This document shows, one piece after another, positions 1 to 7,984 of a DNA stretch of 20,618 bases. The notes beneath the pieces are model-generated. The model was not told where the DNA came from, searched no databases, and saw only the letters and a list, made by a program, of their open reading frames with translations. Each line of letters opens with the position of its first letter. The stretch's first letter is position 1. This DNA is from Candidatus Humimicrobium oleiphilum (GTDB taxonomy: Bacteria; Actinomycetota; Humimicrobiia; Humimicrobiales; Humimicrobiaceae), in the NCBI GenBank assembly GCA_002304935.1, contig DBPS01000041.1:1-20618 (forward strand), read 5' to 3'. A program made the position numbers and the translations under genes.

Positions 1-1
1 C

Positions 2-670
2 AACTTTGCTGAAAATAACTGGTGGGGTTCTGACTCAGGGCCTTATAATTTGGAAAACAACCCGCTCGGAACCGGTGATTCTGTTGCAGATAATGTGGAT
101 TTTTATCCATTCCTGTTATCTGACCCTTTCACCAGCGGGGCTATAGAAGAAGATGAGGAGAATAATGACGATGGCGATACGCAGAACCCTCCTGGTAATG
201 AAGGAAATACTTCAGAAAATCCAGTAAATAGCGGAAATAATCCTTCTTATGGAAATTCTTATTTTTTCAATACTGATAATTTATCTTTAAAGTATTATTT
301 TTCTTTATATGATTGCCCCTCAAAGGGTTTTATAAAACTTCTTTATAACAGCATTCTTTTGCGAGAACCGGATGCTGAAGGTTTTAATCACTGGGAAAAT
401 CTTCTTAAGAATAATCATAAAAGTGCTTCCGGCATTGCAGAGTGCCTGTTTTTTTCAGAAGAAAACATTCCCAGAGTCTCAGGCAAAGACAATACCGAAT
501 TCCTTAAGTATCTTTATTCCGGCATTCTCTTTAGAAGGCCAGACAATGAAGGTTTTAATAACTGGCTTACTATTATTAATAATGGTTCACAAAGAAAATA
601 TATATTTTCTTTATTTGCAAGCTCTGATGAATGGAAAAATATTTGTACTGGATTTAATATAAATCCATGA
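2..670 (+). CDS. C-terminal part of secreted beta-helix protein with two DUF4214 modules (partial)
   Basis: The reading frame is open from base 2, so the gene starts outside the window; only the last 222 codons are present. The first ~43 residues (NNWWGSDSGP, then GTGDSVADNVDF.P) match the usual closing segment of NosD-like right-handed parallel beta-helix proteins. A TTG at 50 lies inside this motif and is unlikely to be the true start. Residues ~46-85 are an acidic, Asn/Gly/Pro-rich linker. Two copies of a DUF4214-like module follow, at ~110-152 and ~167-211, each with the pattern F-I/L-K-x-L-Y-x-x-I-L-x-R-x-P-D-x-E-G-F-N-x-W and ending near S-(E/D)-E. DUF4214 is common in large surface or exported proteins and has no known enzymatic role. 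The protein is therefore probably extracellular or wall-associated. The domain calls are solid by pattern, but the function is unknown. Confidence 0.8.
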   Translation, partial: NFAENNWWGSDSGPYNLENNPLGTGDSVADNVDFYPFLLSDPFTSGAIEEDEENNDDGDTQNPPGNEGNTSENPVNSGNNPSYGNSYFFNTDNLSLKYYFSLYDCPSKGFIKLLYNSILLREPDAEGFNHWENLLKNNHKSASGIAECLFFSEENIPRVSGKDNTEFLKYLYSGILFRRPDNEGFNNWLTIINNGSQRKYIFSLFASSDEWKNICTGFNINP

Positions 671-727
671 CATCTTTAAGAGTTTTTATATTATTCATAT
701 ACATTATCTGGCCCGCTTAATTTGCAA

Positions 728-756
728 TTGGTTTAAAATCAAAAAACTGCTAATAT
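728..756 (+). promoter_or_regulatory. possible sigma-70 promoter for the alcohol dehydrogenase
   Basis: TTGGTT at 728-733 and TAATAT at 751-756 are separated by 17 bases, about 100 bases before the start codon at 864. In DNA this AT-rich such matches arise easily by chance, so this is only a candidate. Confidence 0.3.
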
Positions 757-863
757 TTTTATAAATTAAATTTTATTAGCTCAGGCCTGTTTAATAAAAT
801 AATTAATAATTAAAAAAATAATTATCAGTAATATTTTTTTTATCTACAGATAAGGAGAGACAG

Positions 864-2030
864 ATGAAAAATTTCACCTACTATAACCCTACAAAGATAA
901 TATTTGGAAGAGAAGCAGAAAAGAAAGTTGGAACTGAAACTAAAAAATACAGCAATAAAGTACTGCTTCATTATGGTGGATCGAGTATTAAAAAATATGG
1001 CTTATACGATAAAGTCATTAAATCCTTAAAAGAACAGAGCATAGAAATTTTTGAACTTGCCGGAGTTCAGCCTAATCCAAGACTGGGCCTTGTTTACGAA
1101 GGAATCAGGATATGCAGAGAGAATAATATCAATTTTATTCTTGCTGTCGGAGGCGGCAGTGTAATAGATTCAGCAAAAGCCATTGCAGCCGGTGTAAAAT
1201 ATCCAGGTGATGTATGGGAATTATATGTTTCCGCAGAAAAGAATTTTGCTGAAATACTGCCAATAGGAGTTATTCTGACCATACCTGCAGCAGGAAGCGA
1301 AGGAAGCGATAGTACAGTAATTACAAAAGAGGAAGGTATGCTGAAAAGATATTGCGGTCATCAGGACATGCGGCCAAAATTTTCAATCCTTAATCCTGAA
1401 CTTACATTTACTCTGCCGGCGGAACAGACAATTTATGGTATTTCGGATATACTTGCCCATCTTATGGAAAGGTATTTTACCAGAGTTGAAAATGTGGATC
1501 TTACAGACAGGCTTTTGGAAGGTACCATGAAATCCATTATCAAAAATGCCTATCTTGTAACAAAAACTCCTGATAATTATGATGTAAGAGCAGAAATAAT
1601 GTGGTGCGGAACAGTTGCTCATAACGGTCTTCTTGATACGGGAAGAATCGGAGACTGGGGCTCTCATGATATCGAGCATGAATTAAGCGGTATATATGAT
1701 ATAGCACATGGTGCAGGTCTTTCTGTCATATTTCCCGCTTGGATGAAATATGTATACAAAACCGACATTAAAAGATTTGCCCAGTTTGCATCAAGAGTAT
1801 GGGGAATCGACAGCTATCTCAATGAAGAAGAGTTTATGGCTCTTGAAGGAATAAGAATGCTTGAAAACTTTTATAAAGATATCGGTCTTCCTGTAAAATT
1901 GAGCCAGATAAAAATCGGCTCCGACAGATTTGAAGAAATGGCAGCCAAATGCGTTCAGAAAGGACTGGTTGGGAAATTTGTCGAGCTTGACAGTAAAGAC
2001 ATTATCGAAATATACAAACTGGCGTTATAA
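864..2030 (+). CDS. iron-containing alcohol dehydrogenase (BDH/YqhD type)
   Basis: 388 aa, the normal length for the butanol dehydrogenase/YqhD branch of iron-containing (group III) alcohol dehydrogenases, which reduce aldehydes to alcohols with NAD(P)H in the cytosol. The N-terminal YYNPTKIIFG and the nucleotide-binding GGGS (96-99, followed by DSAK) are typical. The metal ligands can be placed at Asp195, His199, His268 and His282, the same spacing as Asp194, His198, His267 and His281 of E. coli YqhD. The ATG at 864 has AAGGAG at 852-857 with 6 bases between. The gene stands alone between the surface-protein end and a convergent MFS gene. The physiological substrate (ethanol, butanol, other aldehydes) and the NADH or NADPH preference cannot be read with certainty. 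Confidence 0.93.
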   Translation: MKNFTYYNPTKIIFGREAEKKVGTETKKYSNKVLLHYGGSSIKKYGLYDKVIKSLKEQSIEIFELAGVQPNPRLGLVYEGIRICRENNINFILAVGGGSVIDSAKAIAAGVKYPGDVWELYVSAEKNFAEILPIGVILTIPAAGSEGSDSTVITKEEGMLKRYCGHQDMRPKFSILNPELTFTLPAEQTIYGISDILAHLMERYFTRVENVDLTDRLLEGTMKSIIKNAYLVTKTPDNYDVRAEIMWCGTVAHNGLLDTGRIGDWGSHDIEHELSGIYDIAHGAGLSVIFPAWMKYVYKTDIKRFAQFASRVWGIDSYLNEEEFMALEGIRMLENFYKDIGLPVKLSQIKIGSDRFEEMAAKCVQKGLVGKFVELDSKDIIEIYKLAL

Positions 2031-2089
2031 AGACTTTTTAACAGACAGCTAGATTTCAAAAGATATATTTATTTATAAATATTGGTTTT

Positions 2090-3346
2090 TTAAATATTGT
2101 TTCTTTTTCTATCTATATTATTTCTATTGCTTTCAGCAAGATACAGTATATACATAAGCAGTGCTGCACTGATTGAAATGGCAATAATAAGAAGCCAGAT
2201 ATTATTGATGCCAAAATGCTTTATAAAATAACCCATCATTATAGGGCTTATTATAAATCCAAGTTCAGTTATAAAAGAAACCACACTGCTGAATCTCGCC
2301 CTATGAGTTATGGGAGAATTTTCAGCCACATAAACATTAGTGTTTATGGTCTGCACTATCTCTCCCAATGTCCAGATTATCGTAAGGCCTATCAGGAAAA
2401 ATCTGTTTGAAACAAGAAAGAAAATACCAAGGCCAATTGCATATAAAACTCCTGCAAATGCAATATTTATAATTGGTTTGGTATTTTTCATGAGATTTAT
2501 TAAAAATATTGTCAGAAGTATTACTACAATTGCATTTACCGACATAAGAGTACCGTACACCTTGGGACCCGTTTCGGAAAAAATTTCGTTTAAATAAATA
2601 GGCACACTGAAATAATTCTGAGAGTAAACGAATGTATAAATAAGAGATATGAATGCAAAAATTAAAAATATCGGTCTTTTAAGAAGAATGATAAAGATAT
2701 TTCCCTGCTCAGGTTTTTCAAACTTGTTATCACTATTGCTGACTTCATTTATTATATCAGTTGAAGGAATAGTTTCCTTCACCAGAAATATTACAAGAAG
2801 CAGAGAAATATATGTTGTGGCAGCGTCAATTAAAAAAAGTAGCTTTGTGTATTCATTAAATAAAAAACCTGCAATAAGAGGTCCGACAGCTACCCCTATA
2901 TTGGTTCCAAGATAGATAAGTGAAAAAGCAGCTTTTCTTCTATCAGCACTTGTAAGGTCAGTCAGCATAGCATTGATTGCAGGAAGAACCCCGCCTAAAA
3001 ACAAATTTGAGAATATTAAAAGCCAGGGTATTATTTTTGGATCTTTTACAAAAGCACAAATAACAAATATCGTAGCGCTTATAAAGCTTAAAATAAGAAA
3101 AATTTTTTTCCTGCCAAATCTGTCCGCTAACTTGCCACCTGCTATCAAACCAACTGAACCCGCAATAACCACGCCTGTTACATAATATCCTGCTATCTCT
3201 TCACGATATCCAAGCTTGATAGTCAGCAGCATGGTGAGGAATGGGTAGACAAAACTGCCAATACTATGAATTACTCTGGCAATAAATAGTATAAAAACAC
3301 TTCTTGGTAGACCATAGTAAGAAGAAAAAAAATTTCTTATACTCAT
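2090..3346 (-). CDS. MFS transporter, drug-efflux-like (DHA1 type)
   Basis: 418 aa of mostly hydrophobic sequence compatible with 12 membrane helices. The cytoplasmic loop between helices 2 and 3 carries the MFS motif A, GGKLADRFGRKK at residues 70-81. A motif-C-like NIGVAVGPLIAG follows in helix 5, as in proton-driven antiporters of the DHA1 family. A hydrophilic loop (roughly residues 195-215) splits the two halves, and the C-terminus is short and basic. The gene lies 38 bases downstream of the malic enzyme on the same strand and may be co-transcribed with it. The ATG at 3346 lacks a clear Shine-Dalgarno site, so translation may depend on the upstream gene. Substrate unknown; a link to organic acids is only suggested by context. 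Confidence 0.88.
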   Translation of the reverse strand: MSIRNFFSSYYGLPRSVFILFIARVIHSIGSFVYPFLTMLLTIKLGYREEIAGYYVTGVVIAGSVGLIAGGKLADRFGRKKIFLILSFISATIFVICAFVKDPKIIPWLLIFSNLFLGGVLPAINAMLTDLTSADRRKAAFSLIYLGTNIGVAVGPLIAGFLFNEYTKLLFLIDAATTYISLLLVIFLVKETIPSTDIINEVSNSDNKFEKPEQGNIFIILLKRPIFLIFAFISLIYTFVYSQNYFSVPIYLNEIFSETGPKVYGTLMSVNAIVVILLTIFLINLMKNTKPIINIAFAGVLYAIGLGIFFLVSNRFFLIGLTIIWTLGEIVQTINTNVYVAENSPITHRARFSSVVSFITELGFIISPIMMGYFIKHFGINNIWLLIIAISISAALLMYILYLAESNRNNIDRKRNNI

Positions 3347-3384
3347 ACGGCTGCTTTTTTTATTATTTACATGCTTCTTTCTTT

Positions 3385-4629
3385 TTATATTCTTCTTTCC
3401 TTGACTGCCTTTATAAGCTCAACAGCATTTTTCTGCACATCTTCAGGATTTATTTTTATCCTTGCTACTCCGGTCTTTATTGCAGCTTCAGCAACTTTCT
3501 TTGCTACATTAGGGGCAATCCTGAGATCAAAAGGCATTGGTATAATATAATCATAATTAAGTTCTTTTTCCTCAACCAGTTCGGCAATCGCATAAGCGGC
3601 TGCGATTTTCATCTCATCATTTATATCTGTGGATCTAACATCAAGAGCGCCTCTGAATATTCCCGGAAATGCAAGAACATTATTTACCTGGTTGGGATAG
3701 TCAGATCTTCCGGTTGCTATAATATTTACCCCTGCAGCTTTGGCATCCTCGGGAATTATTTCCGGTTCAGGATTGGCAAGAGCAAAAATCATCGGGTTTT
3801 TATCCATTTTGGCAATCATTTCTTTCGTAAGCTGCCCGGCAACTGAAACACCTACAAATACGTCCCTCCCGCCTATTACATCTTCAAGTTTTCCTTTTAA
3901 TCCTTCATGATTCGTAATTTCTGCTATTTCATTCTTGGACTCATTCATGCCTTCAGATCTGCCTTTATAAATTGCACCCTTTGAATCACATGCAATAATA
4001 TCTTTAACTCCAAGTTTTATGAAAAGCTTTATTATGCTTACACCAGCAGCACCCACACCGTTTACAACCACTTTTATATTTTTGAAATCCCTGCCGGTTA
4101 TCTTCATTGCATTTATAAGACCGGCAGTTGTAACCACTGCCGTTCCATGCTGATCATCATGGAATATAACCATCTGTGTTTCTTTCTTGAGTCTTTCTTC
4201 GATTTCAAAGCATCTTGGCGCAGAAATATCCTCAAGATTAATGCCGCTGAAACTGGGCTCAAGCAATTTCACAGTTTCAACTATAGTGCCCGCATCCTGG
4301 GTGTTAAGACATAAAGGAAAAGCATTTACCCCGCCAAATTCTTTAAAAAGAACACATTTTCCTTCCATTACGGGAAGACCCGCCAAAGCACCGATATTGC
4401 CAAGTCCGAGAACTGCCGATCCGTCACTGACAACTGAAATCATGTTGCCAATTGAAGTATATTTATATCTCAGCATAGGATCTTTTTGTATCTGCCTGCA
4501 TGGTTCTGCAACACCCGGGCTGTATGCCATTGCAAGATCATGGGCTGAATTAACCTGAACCTTGCTAATTACACTTATCTTACCCACATATTTTTCGTGC
4601 ATTTCTAATGCGTCATCATAAATACTCAA
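3385..4629 (-). CDS. NAD(P)-dependent malic enzyme (oxaloacetate-decarboxylating)
   Basis: 414 aa, the length of the short bacterial/archaeal malic enzymes that convert L-malate to pyruvate and CO2 with reduction of NAD(P). Visible residues: general acid Tyr36 in AYSPGVAEPC; Lys91; metal ligands Glu133-Asp134 (NLEDI) and Asp159 in FHDDQHGTA; dinucleotide fold GVGAAG at 191-196 with Asp215 after the second strand. No C-terminal phosphotransacetylase domain is present, unlike MaeB. The start is a TTG at 4627-4629, preceded by an AAGGGA-like site; the next ATG (residue 10) would remove part of the conserved LEMHEKY segment, so TTG is preferred. It probably forms a unit with the upstream membrane protein and the downstream MFS gene. 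Cofactor preference is uncertain. Confidence 0.94.
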   Translation of the reverse strand: MSIYDDALEMHEKYVGKISVISKVQVNSAHDLAMAYSPGVAEPCRQIQKDPMLRYKYTSIGNMISVVSDGSAVLGLGNIGALAGLPVMEGKCVLFKEFGGVNAFPLCLNTQDAGTIVETVKLLEPSFSGINLEDISAPRCFEIEERLKKETQMVIFHDDQHGTAVVTTAGLINAMKITGRDFKNIKVVVNGVGAAGVSIIKLFIKLGVKDIIACDSKGAIYKGRSEGMNESKNEIAEITNHEGLKGKLEDVIGGRDVFVGVSVAGQLTKEMIAKMDKNPMIFALANPEPEIIPEDAKAAGVNIIATGRSDYPNQVNNVLAFPGIFRGALDVRSTDINDEMKIAAAYAIAELVEEKELNYDYIIPMPFDLRIAPNVAKKVAEAAIKTGVARIKINPEDVQKNAVELIKAVKERRI

Positions 4630-4676
4630 ATTGTTTCCCTTCCCTATTTTTTATTCTATATAATGAAATTACTCTG

Positions 4677-5270
4677 TCATCTTTTTGCAATTTTTATGAC
4701 TATTTTCACAAAATTAGCAATTATCAAAATAATAAGTATAAAAATAATAAGCCCTAATAATATTTTTAATATTAAAGGTAGCATTTCAGATAGCTGGTCA
4801 TAAGGTATTACATTAAAATCAAATGGAAAAACCAGTATAACATTAGCAAGTACGGCAATAGCAAAAATAGATGATAAAATTTCTATTATTCTTGAAAGAA
4901 CATATCTGTCAAATATTAAAAGTACGATATTACCGATAAGGATTACAACAAGTCCTGCAGTAATCAAAGGAATTAATTTGGAAAATCCTGCCGTAATTAT
5001 CGGATATACATTCCACTGAAGTACACCGTCTATCTTTTCAAATTGAAAATAAGCTATGTATCTGCTGAAAAAATTAAAAAATATTATAAAAACCAGGCTC
5101 CATATTACATTCCACACATAACCAAAAGCTCTTCTGCCTCTTTTTTCTTCATATTCGGCATCAATCTTGTTTTTTACTGTTTCTTCATACATATGCCTGC
5201 TTTCATATGAAGGTTTTTTCCCAAGTGTCTGATTATTCCGGGAATTCTCATTTAAATTATCATTTTCCAA
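4677..5270 (-). CDS. unknown four-helix membrane protein
   Basis: 197 aa; family not recognised. Residues 1-48 are hydrophilic and charged (Asn/Glu/Lys-rich, then EEKRGRR). Four hydrophobic segments follow at about 52-72, 100-120, 128-149 and 165-189, ending in a short basic tail, which suggests a cytoplasmic N-terminus. The start is TTG at 5268-5270 with a strong GGAGG seven bases away; the nearby ATG at 5263 is out of frame. It lies 47 bases upstream of the malic enzyme on the same strand, so the two are probably one operon. No catalytic or binding motif is visible. It could be a small transporter-like or structural membrane protein. Confidence 0.75.
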   Translation of the reverse strand: MENDNLNENSRNNQTLGKKPSYESRHMYEETVKNKIDAEYEEKRGRRAFGYVWNVIWSLVFIIFFNFFSRYIAYFQFEKIDGVLQWNVYPIITAGFSKLIPLITAGLVVILIGNIVLLIFDRYVLSRIIEILSSIFAIAVLANVILVFPFDFNVIPYDQLSEMLPLILKILLGLIIFILIILIIANFVKIVIKIAKR

Positions 5271-5277
5271 TTAAGCA

Positions 5278-5282
5278 CCTCC
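5278..5282 (-). promoter_or_regulatory. strong ribosome binding site fixing a TTG start
   Basis: On the minus strand this reads GGAGG (within GGGAGGTG, 5276-5283), seven bases before the TTG at 5270. It is the best Shine-Dalgarno match in the neighbourhood and decides the start of the 197-aa membrane protein. Confidence 0.7.
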
Positions 5283-5488
5283 CGCTAAAAGGAAAAATTT
5301 ATAATCATTTAAAAGAAGTAAATCTGTTAAAATCTATATTATTATTTATTTTTCACGGAAAAAATTATTATAATACTTTTAGCTTAATAAAAAAACCGGG
5401 ATTAAAGGATAAATATTATAATAAATAAAAATTTAAAGAATAACTTTTTTTAATTTTATATTTTAACATTAATTACAGAGGAGATGAA

Positions 5489-6604
5489 ATGGTAGAAATC
5501 CTGAGATTTAAAAAGGAAGATCTTCTTTCATATGTAATTGCATACATGTCCAAATTAGGTGTTCCGGAACAGGATGCAGAAATTGTGGGAGATGTGCTTC
5601 TTAGTGCAGACATAAGAGGAGTAGATTCACATGGCCTGATAAGGCTTGCTTCGTATTATGGGAACAGATTGAGAAATAAAAATATCAATCCTCTTACACC
5701 GATAAAGATACTTAGTGAAACTGAAACAACCGCTTTAATTGACGGGGGTAACGGGTGCGGACAGGTTGCTTCATATAAATCAATGAAAATAGCAATCCAG
5801 AAAGCAAAAAAAAGTAATGTCGGGGTAGTTACGGTAAAACATAGTGATCATTACGGAATTGCAGCATATTATGCAATGATGGCTTTGGAAGAGGATATGA
5901 TAGGGATAAGCATGACAAATTCCCAGCCTCTGGTAGCTCCCACATATGGAAGATCAGCTGTGCTTGGAACCAATCCCATCTCTGTAGCTGTCCCTTCTTA
6001 CAAAGAGTATCCGTATGTACTTGATATGGCTACAAGCACTGTTCCCATCGGAAGAGTAAAAGTTTTTGAAAAAGAAGGTAAAAAACTTCCACTTGGCTGG
6101 GCTATTGACAGTGATGGCAATATAACAGATGATCCCAAGAAATGTCAGTCAGGATATGTCGGAGCGCTAATGCCCCTTGGAGGTTCTGATATTATGAGAG
6201 GTTACAAAGGTTATGGTCTTGCACTGCTTGTCGATATTCTGTGTGGTGTTCTTTCAGGTGGCTCTAATCTGACCGAAATTGGATTTCCTCACGAACAAAG
6301 AGATGCTGATGTCGGACACTTCTTTATGGCAATAAATATTAATGCCTTCAGGCCTGTTATTGACTTTAAAAATCAGATGGACCACGTAATACAAATGCTT
6401 AAGGATGCTCCAAAAGCTCCGGACCATGACAGAATCTATATTGCAGGCGAGAAAGAATATGACACTGAAAAATATAATATGGAACACGGTATTCCGATAA
6501 TTGCCCCTGTCATAGAAGATTTAAAAAATGACGGTGAAAAAATGGGAGTACCATTCAATATAAAACCTGTAAGCAGTGAAGTAAGGGATTCCCTTCATTC
6601 CTAG
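5489..6604 (+). CDS. Ldh2/MDH2-type malate/L-lactate dehydrogenase
   Basis: 371 aa, matching the Ldh_2 family (malate, L-lactate, ureidoglycolate or sulfolactate dehydrogenases), which has its own NAD(P) fold distinct from classical LDH/MDH. Family features seen: RGVDSHGL at 43-50, the VKHSDHYG segment with His118 and His121, the SMTNSQP stretch near 141-147, GTNPIS from 160, DMATS at 179-183, and the MRGYKGYGL loop at 236-244. It oxidises or reduces a 2-hydroxy acid in the cytosol. The ATG at 5489 has AGAGGAG at 5477-5483. It is divergent from the malic-enzyme operon across a 218-base AT-rich gap. Substrate cannot be settled from sequence; malate is attractive because of the neighbour, but lactate or sulfolactate remain open. 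Confidence 0.9.
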   Translation: MVEILRFKKEDLLSYVIAYMSKLGVPEQDAEIVGDVLLSADIRGVDSHGLIRLASYYGNRLRNKNINPLTPIKILSETETTALIDGGNGCGQVASYKSMKIAIQKAKKSNVGVVTVKHSDHYGIAAYYAMMALEEDMIGISMTNSQPLVAPTYGRSAVLGTNPISVAVPSYKEYPYVLDMATSTVPIGRVKVFEKEGKKLPLGWAIDSDGNITDDPKKCQSGYVGALMPLGGSDIMRGYKGYGLALLVDILCGVLSGGSNLTEIGFPHEQRDADVGHFFMAININAFRPVIDFKNQMDHVIQMLKDAPKAPDHDRIYIAGEKEYDTEKYNMEHGIPIIAPVIEDLKNDGEKMGVPFNIKPVSSEVRDSLHS

Positions 6605-6643
6605 CTGATAAAAAATAGCTGGATGATTTTTCTTGTTTTCTGG

Positions 6644-6679
6644 GGTGCCTGTGTAAAAAAAAATAAAAGCACAGGCACC
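6644..6679. terminator. bidirectional terminator hairpin between convergent genes
   Basis: A perfect 10-base inverted repeat, GGTGCCTGTG (6644-6653) and CACAGGCACC (6670-6679), encloses a 16-base loop rich in A. It sits between the stop of the Ldh2 gene (6604) and the stop of the glycosylase (6681-6683). On the plus strand it is followed by a T-rich run (6680-6690). On the minus strand the loop itself supplies a T-run. It can plausibly stop transcription from both sides. Confidence 0.75.
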
Positions 6680-6680
6680 T

Positions 6681-7370
6681 TTAATTCTTTCCAGAGACAA
6701 ATCTGCTGCCTTTGATATAAAACCTCAGCATAGATTCCGTGCCTTGTTTTATTCCTACTCTCGAGGAAGAAGATATTTCTTTTATTTCATTATATTTTTT
6801 AAATATACTTATAATCTCTTCATTTTTCTTTGAATCATTATTAAAATCTGAAATATCAAAACCAGCAATAAATAAACCATCTTTAAAATCAGTCATATTT
6901 TTTCCGTTAAAGCTTTTTTCAATTCCAAGTGCTTTTGTAAGATTTCCGGGTCCCTTTGCAAGTCTTTCCGGATCTTTAACCTGCCTTCTTTTAATCATTT
7001 CCCCTGTTCCGAAAACAGGTTCTATTGCCCTTATCAAAACAGCACCTGGTATTGTCGGCTTTTCGGTAACCACATTTAGAAGATAATGATTTCCATAACA
7101 GAAATAAACATAAGCTATCCCTGGTTTTTCAAACATTATTTTTGAACGTGGCGTGGCACCATTGCATGCATGACTTGCAGGATCATTTAACCCATAGTAA
7201 GCTTCATCTTCCACAATGAAACCGCCGCAATATGATTCTTCATCACCAATAATCAGGACTTTTCCCAGCAGCTCCCGTGCAACAGTAGCTGTATCACGGC
7301 TGTAAAAATCCTCATCCAGGATATTTTTTCTTTTAAATAGCTGCTTTGTTATTTTTTTGGGAAAATCCAT
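6681..7370 (-). CDS. 3-methyladenine DNA glycosylase (AAG/MPG family)
   Basis: 229 aa. It belongs to the alkyladenine DNA glycosylase family, which excises alkylated purines such as 3-methyladenine and hypoxanthine to start base-excision repair. The catalytic region VEDEAYYGLNDPASH aligns with human AAG: Glu56 is the water-activating glutamate (Glu125), Tyr58 the stacking tyrosine (Tyr127), His67 corresponds to His136 and Arg114 to Arg182. The conserved KPGxxYVYxxYG (82-93) and AKGPGNLTKALGI follow. The N-terminal ~18 residues are basic and variable. The ATG at 7370 has only a weak ribosome site. The preceding gene on this strand ends 72 bases upstream. The stop abuts the terminator hairpin at 6644-6679. 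Confidence 0.92.
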   Translation of the reverse strand: MDFPKKITKQLFKRKNILDEDFYSRDTATVARELLGKVLIIGDEESYCGGFIVEDEAYYGLNDPASHACNGATPRSKIMFEKPGIAYVYFCYGNHYLLNVVTEKPTIPGAVLIRAIEPVFGTGEMIKRRQVKDPERLAKGPGNLTKALGIEKSFNGKNMTDFKDGLFIAGFDISDFNNDSKKNEEIISIFKKYNEIKEISSSSRVGIKQGTESMLRFYIKGSRFVSGKN

Positions 7371-7442
7371 GATATTTCTTTATTACCCATGCCAGATGGC
7401 GGCTTTTTTCATATAAAGATATTACCCGTCATTATTTTTTAA

Positions 7443-7748
7443 TTATTTATAGTTTAAAAAATATTCTTTATGTATAAAAGGAATAATTTCTTTAATTGCA
7501 AAATCATTAAGGTTGTCTGCAGCTTTTTTCATTTTAAGTTCCATTATGTTCTTTGCAGATTCTAATGCTTTATCAGCACCCATGCCTGTTATGCATACTA
7601 TTATTTTCTGTTCTTTTCCATTAATGTGAAGATACCCTTCACCTATATAATTATTACCCGCAACAGATGTCTGGGATCTATTGCAGGGCCCCACCATTCT
7701 TATTATTTTTTTGACTTCACTTTTGAATGCTGCAACTATTACTATCAT
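7443..7748 (-). CDS. shortened nucleoside-phosphorylase/nucleosidase-like protein
   Basis: 101 aa. The first ~65 residues (MIVIVAAFKSEV, later CITGMGADKALESA) look like the start of the PNP/MTA-SAH nucleosidase superfamily, including the HpnG-like 'phosphorylases', whose members are about 200-250 aa. The middle of the fold, with the remaining substrate-binding and catalytic residues, is missing. The last ~30 residues (KKAADNLNDFAIKEII...) resemble the C-terminal helix of such proteins, so an in-frame internal deletion is likely. The frame is open without stops. It may be a decaying gene or a small remnant with no phosphorylase activity. No clear ribosome site precedes the ATG at 7748. The family assignment rests on pattern memory only. 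Confidence 0.5.
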   Translation of the reverse strand: MIVIVAAFKSEVKKIIRMVGPCNRSQTSVAGNNYIGEGYLHINGKEQKIIVCITGMGADKALESAKNIMELKMKKAADNLNDFAIKEIIPFIHKEYFLNYK

Positions 7749-7810
7749 TTTATATCAGGAATTAATATCAAATAGCTGTTTATAGAAAAAATATAGATAC
7801 ATATATGCTA

Positions 7811-7839
7811 TTGACTATTTATACAATTACATATAATAT
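7811..7839 (+). promoter_or_regulatory. sigma-70-type promoter for the M23 protein
   Basis: TTGACT (7811-7816) and TAATAT (7834-7839) are 17 bases apart; an overlapping TATAAT lies at 7832-7837 (15-base spacing). This would give a leader of about 140 bases before the start at 7985. It is the best promoter-like pair I saw in the window. Confidence 0.5.
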
Positions 7840-7984
7840 ATTGAAAGGATTTCTGTTTTCTGTTTTATCCCAACTAAATAAAATGGGAACTATTTATTAA
7901 TACTCTTTTTAAAAATATTCAAAAATTACTGTAAAAACTTAATAAAAAATTCTATATGAATTTAAAATAAAAACAATTTAAAAA

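Noticed and set aside
3304..3846. 180-codon open frame on the plus strand
   Set aside because: It lies opposite the malic enzyme, is rich in Phe, Tyr and Ile from antisense codons, and has no ribosome site or recognisable domain.
5369..5422. TATAAT sequences at 5369-5374 and 5417-5422 upstream of the Ldh2 gene
   Set aside because: No acceptable -35 element stands 16-18 bases upstream of either, and such hexamers are frequent in this AT-rich gap.
7393..7409. GCC-agat-GGC followed by a T-run on the plus strand
   Set aside because: The stem is only three base pairs and no plus-strand gene ends there, so it is not called a terminator.
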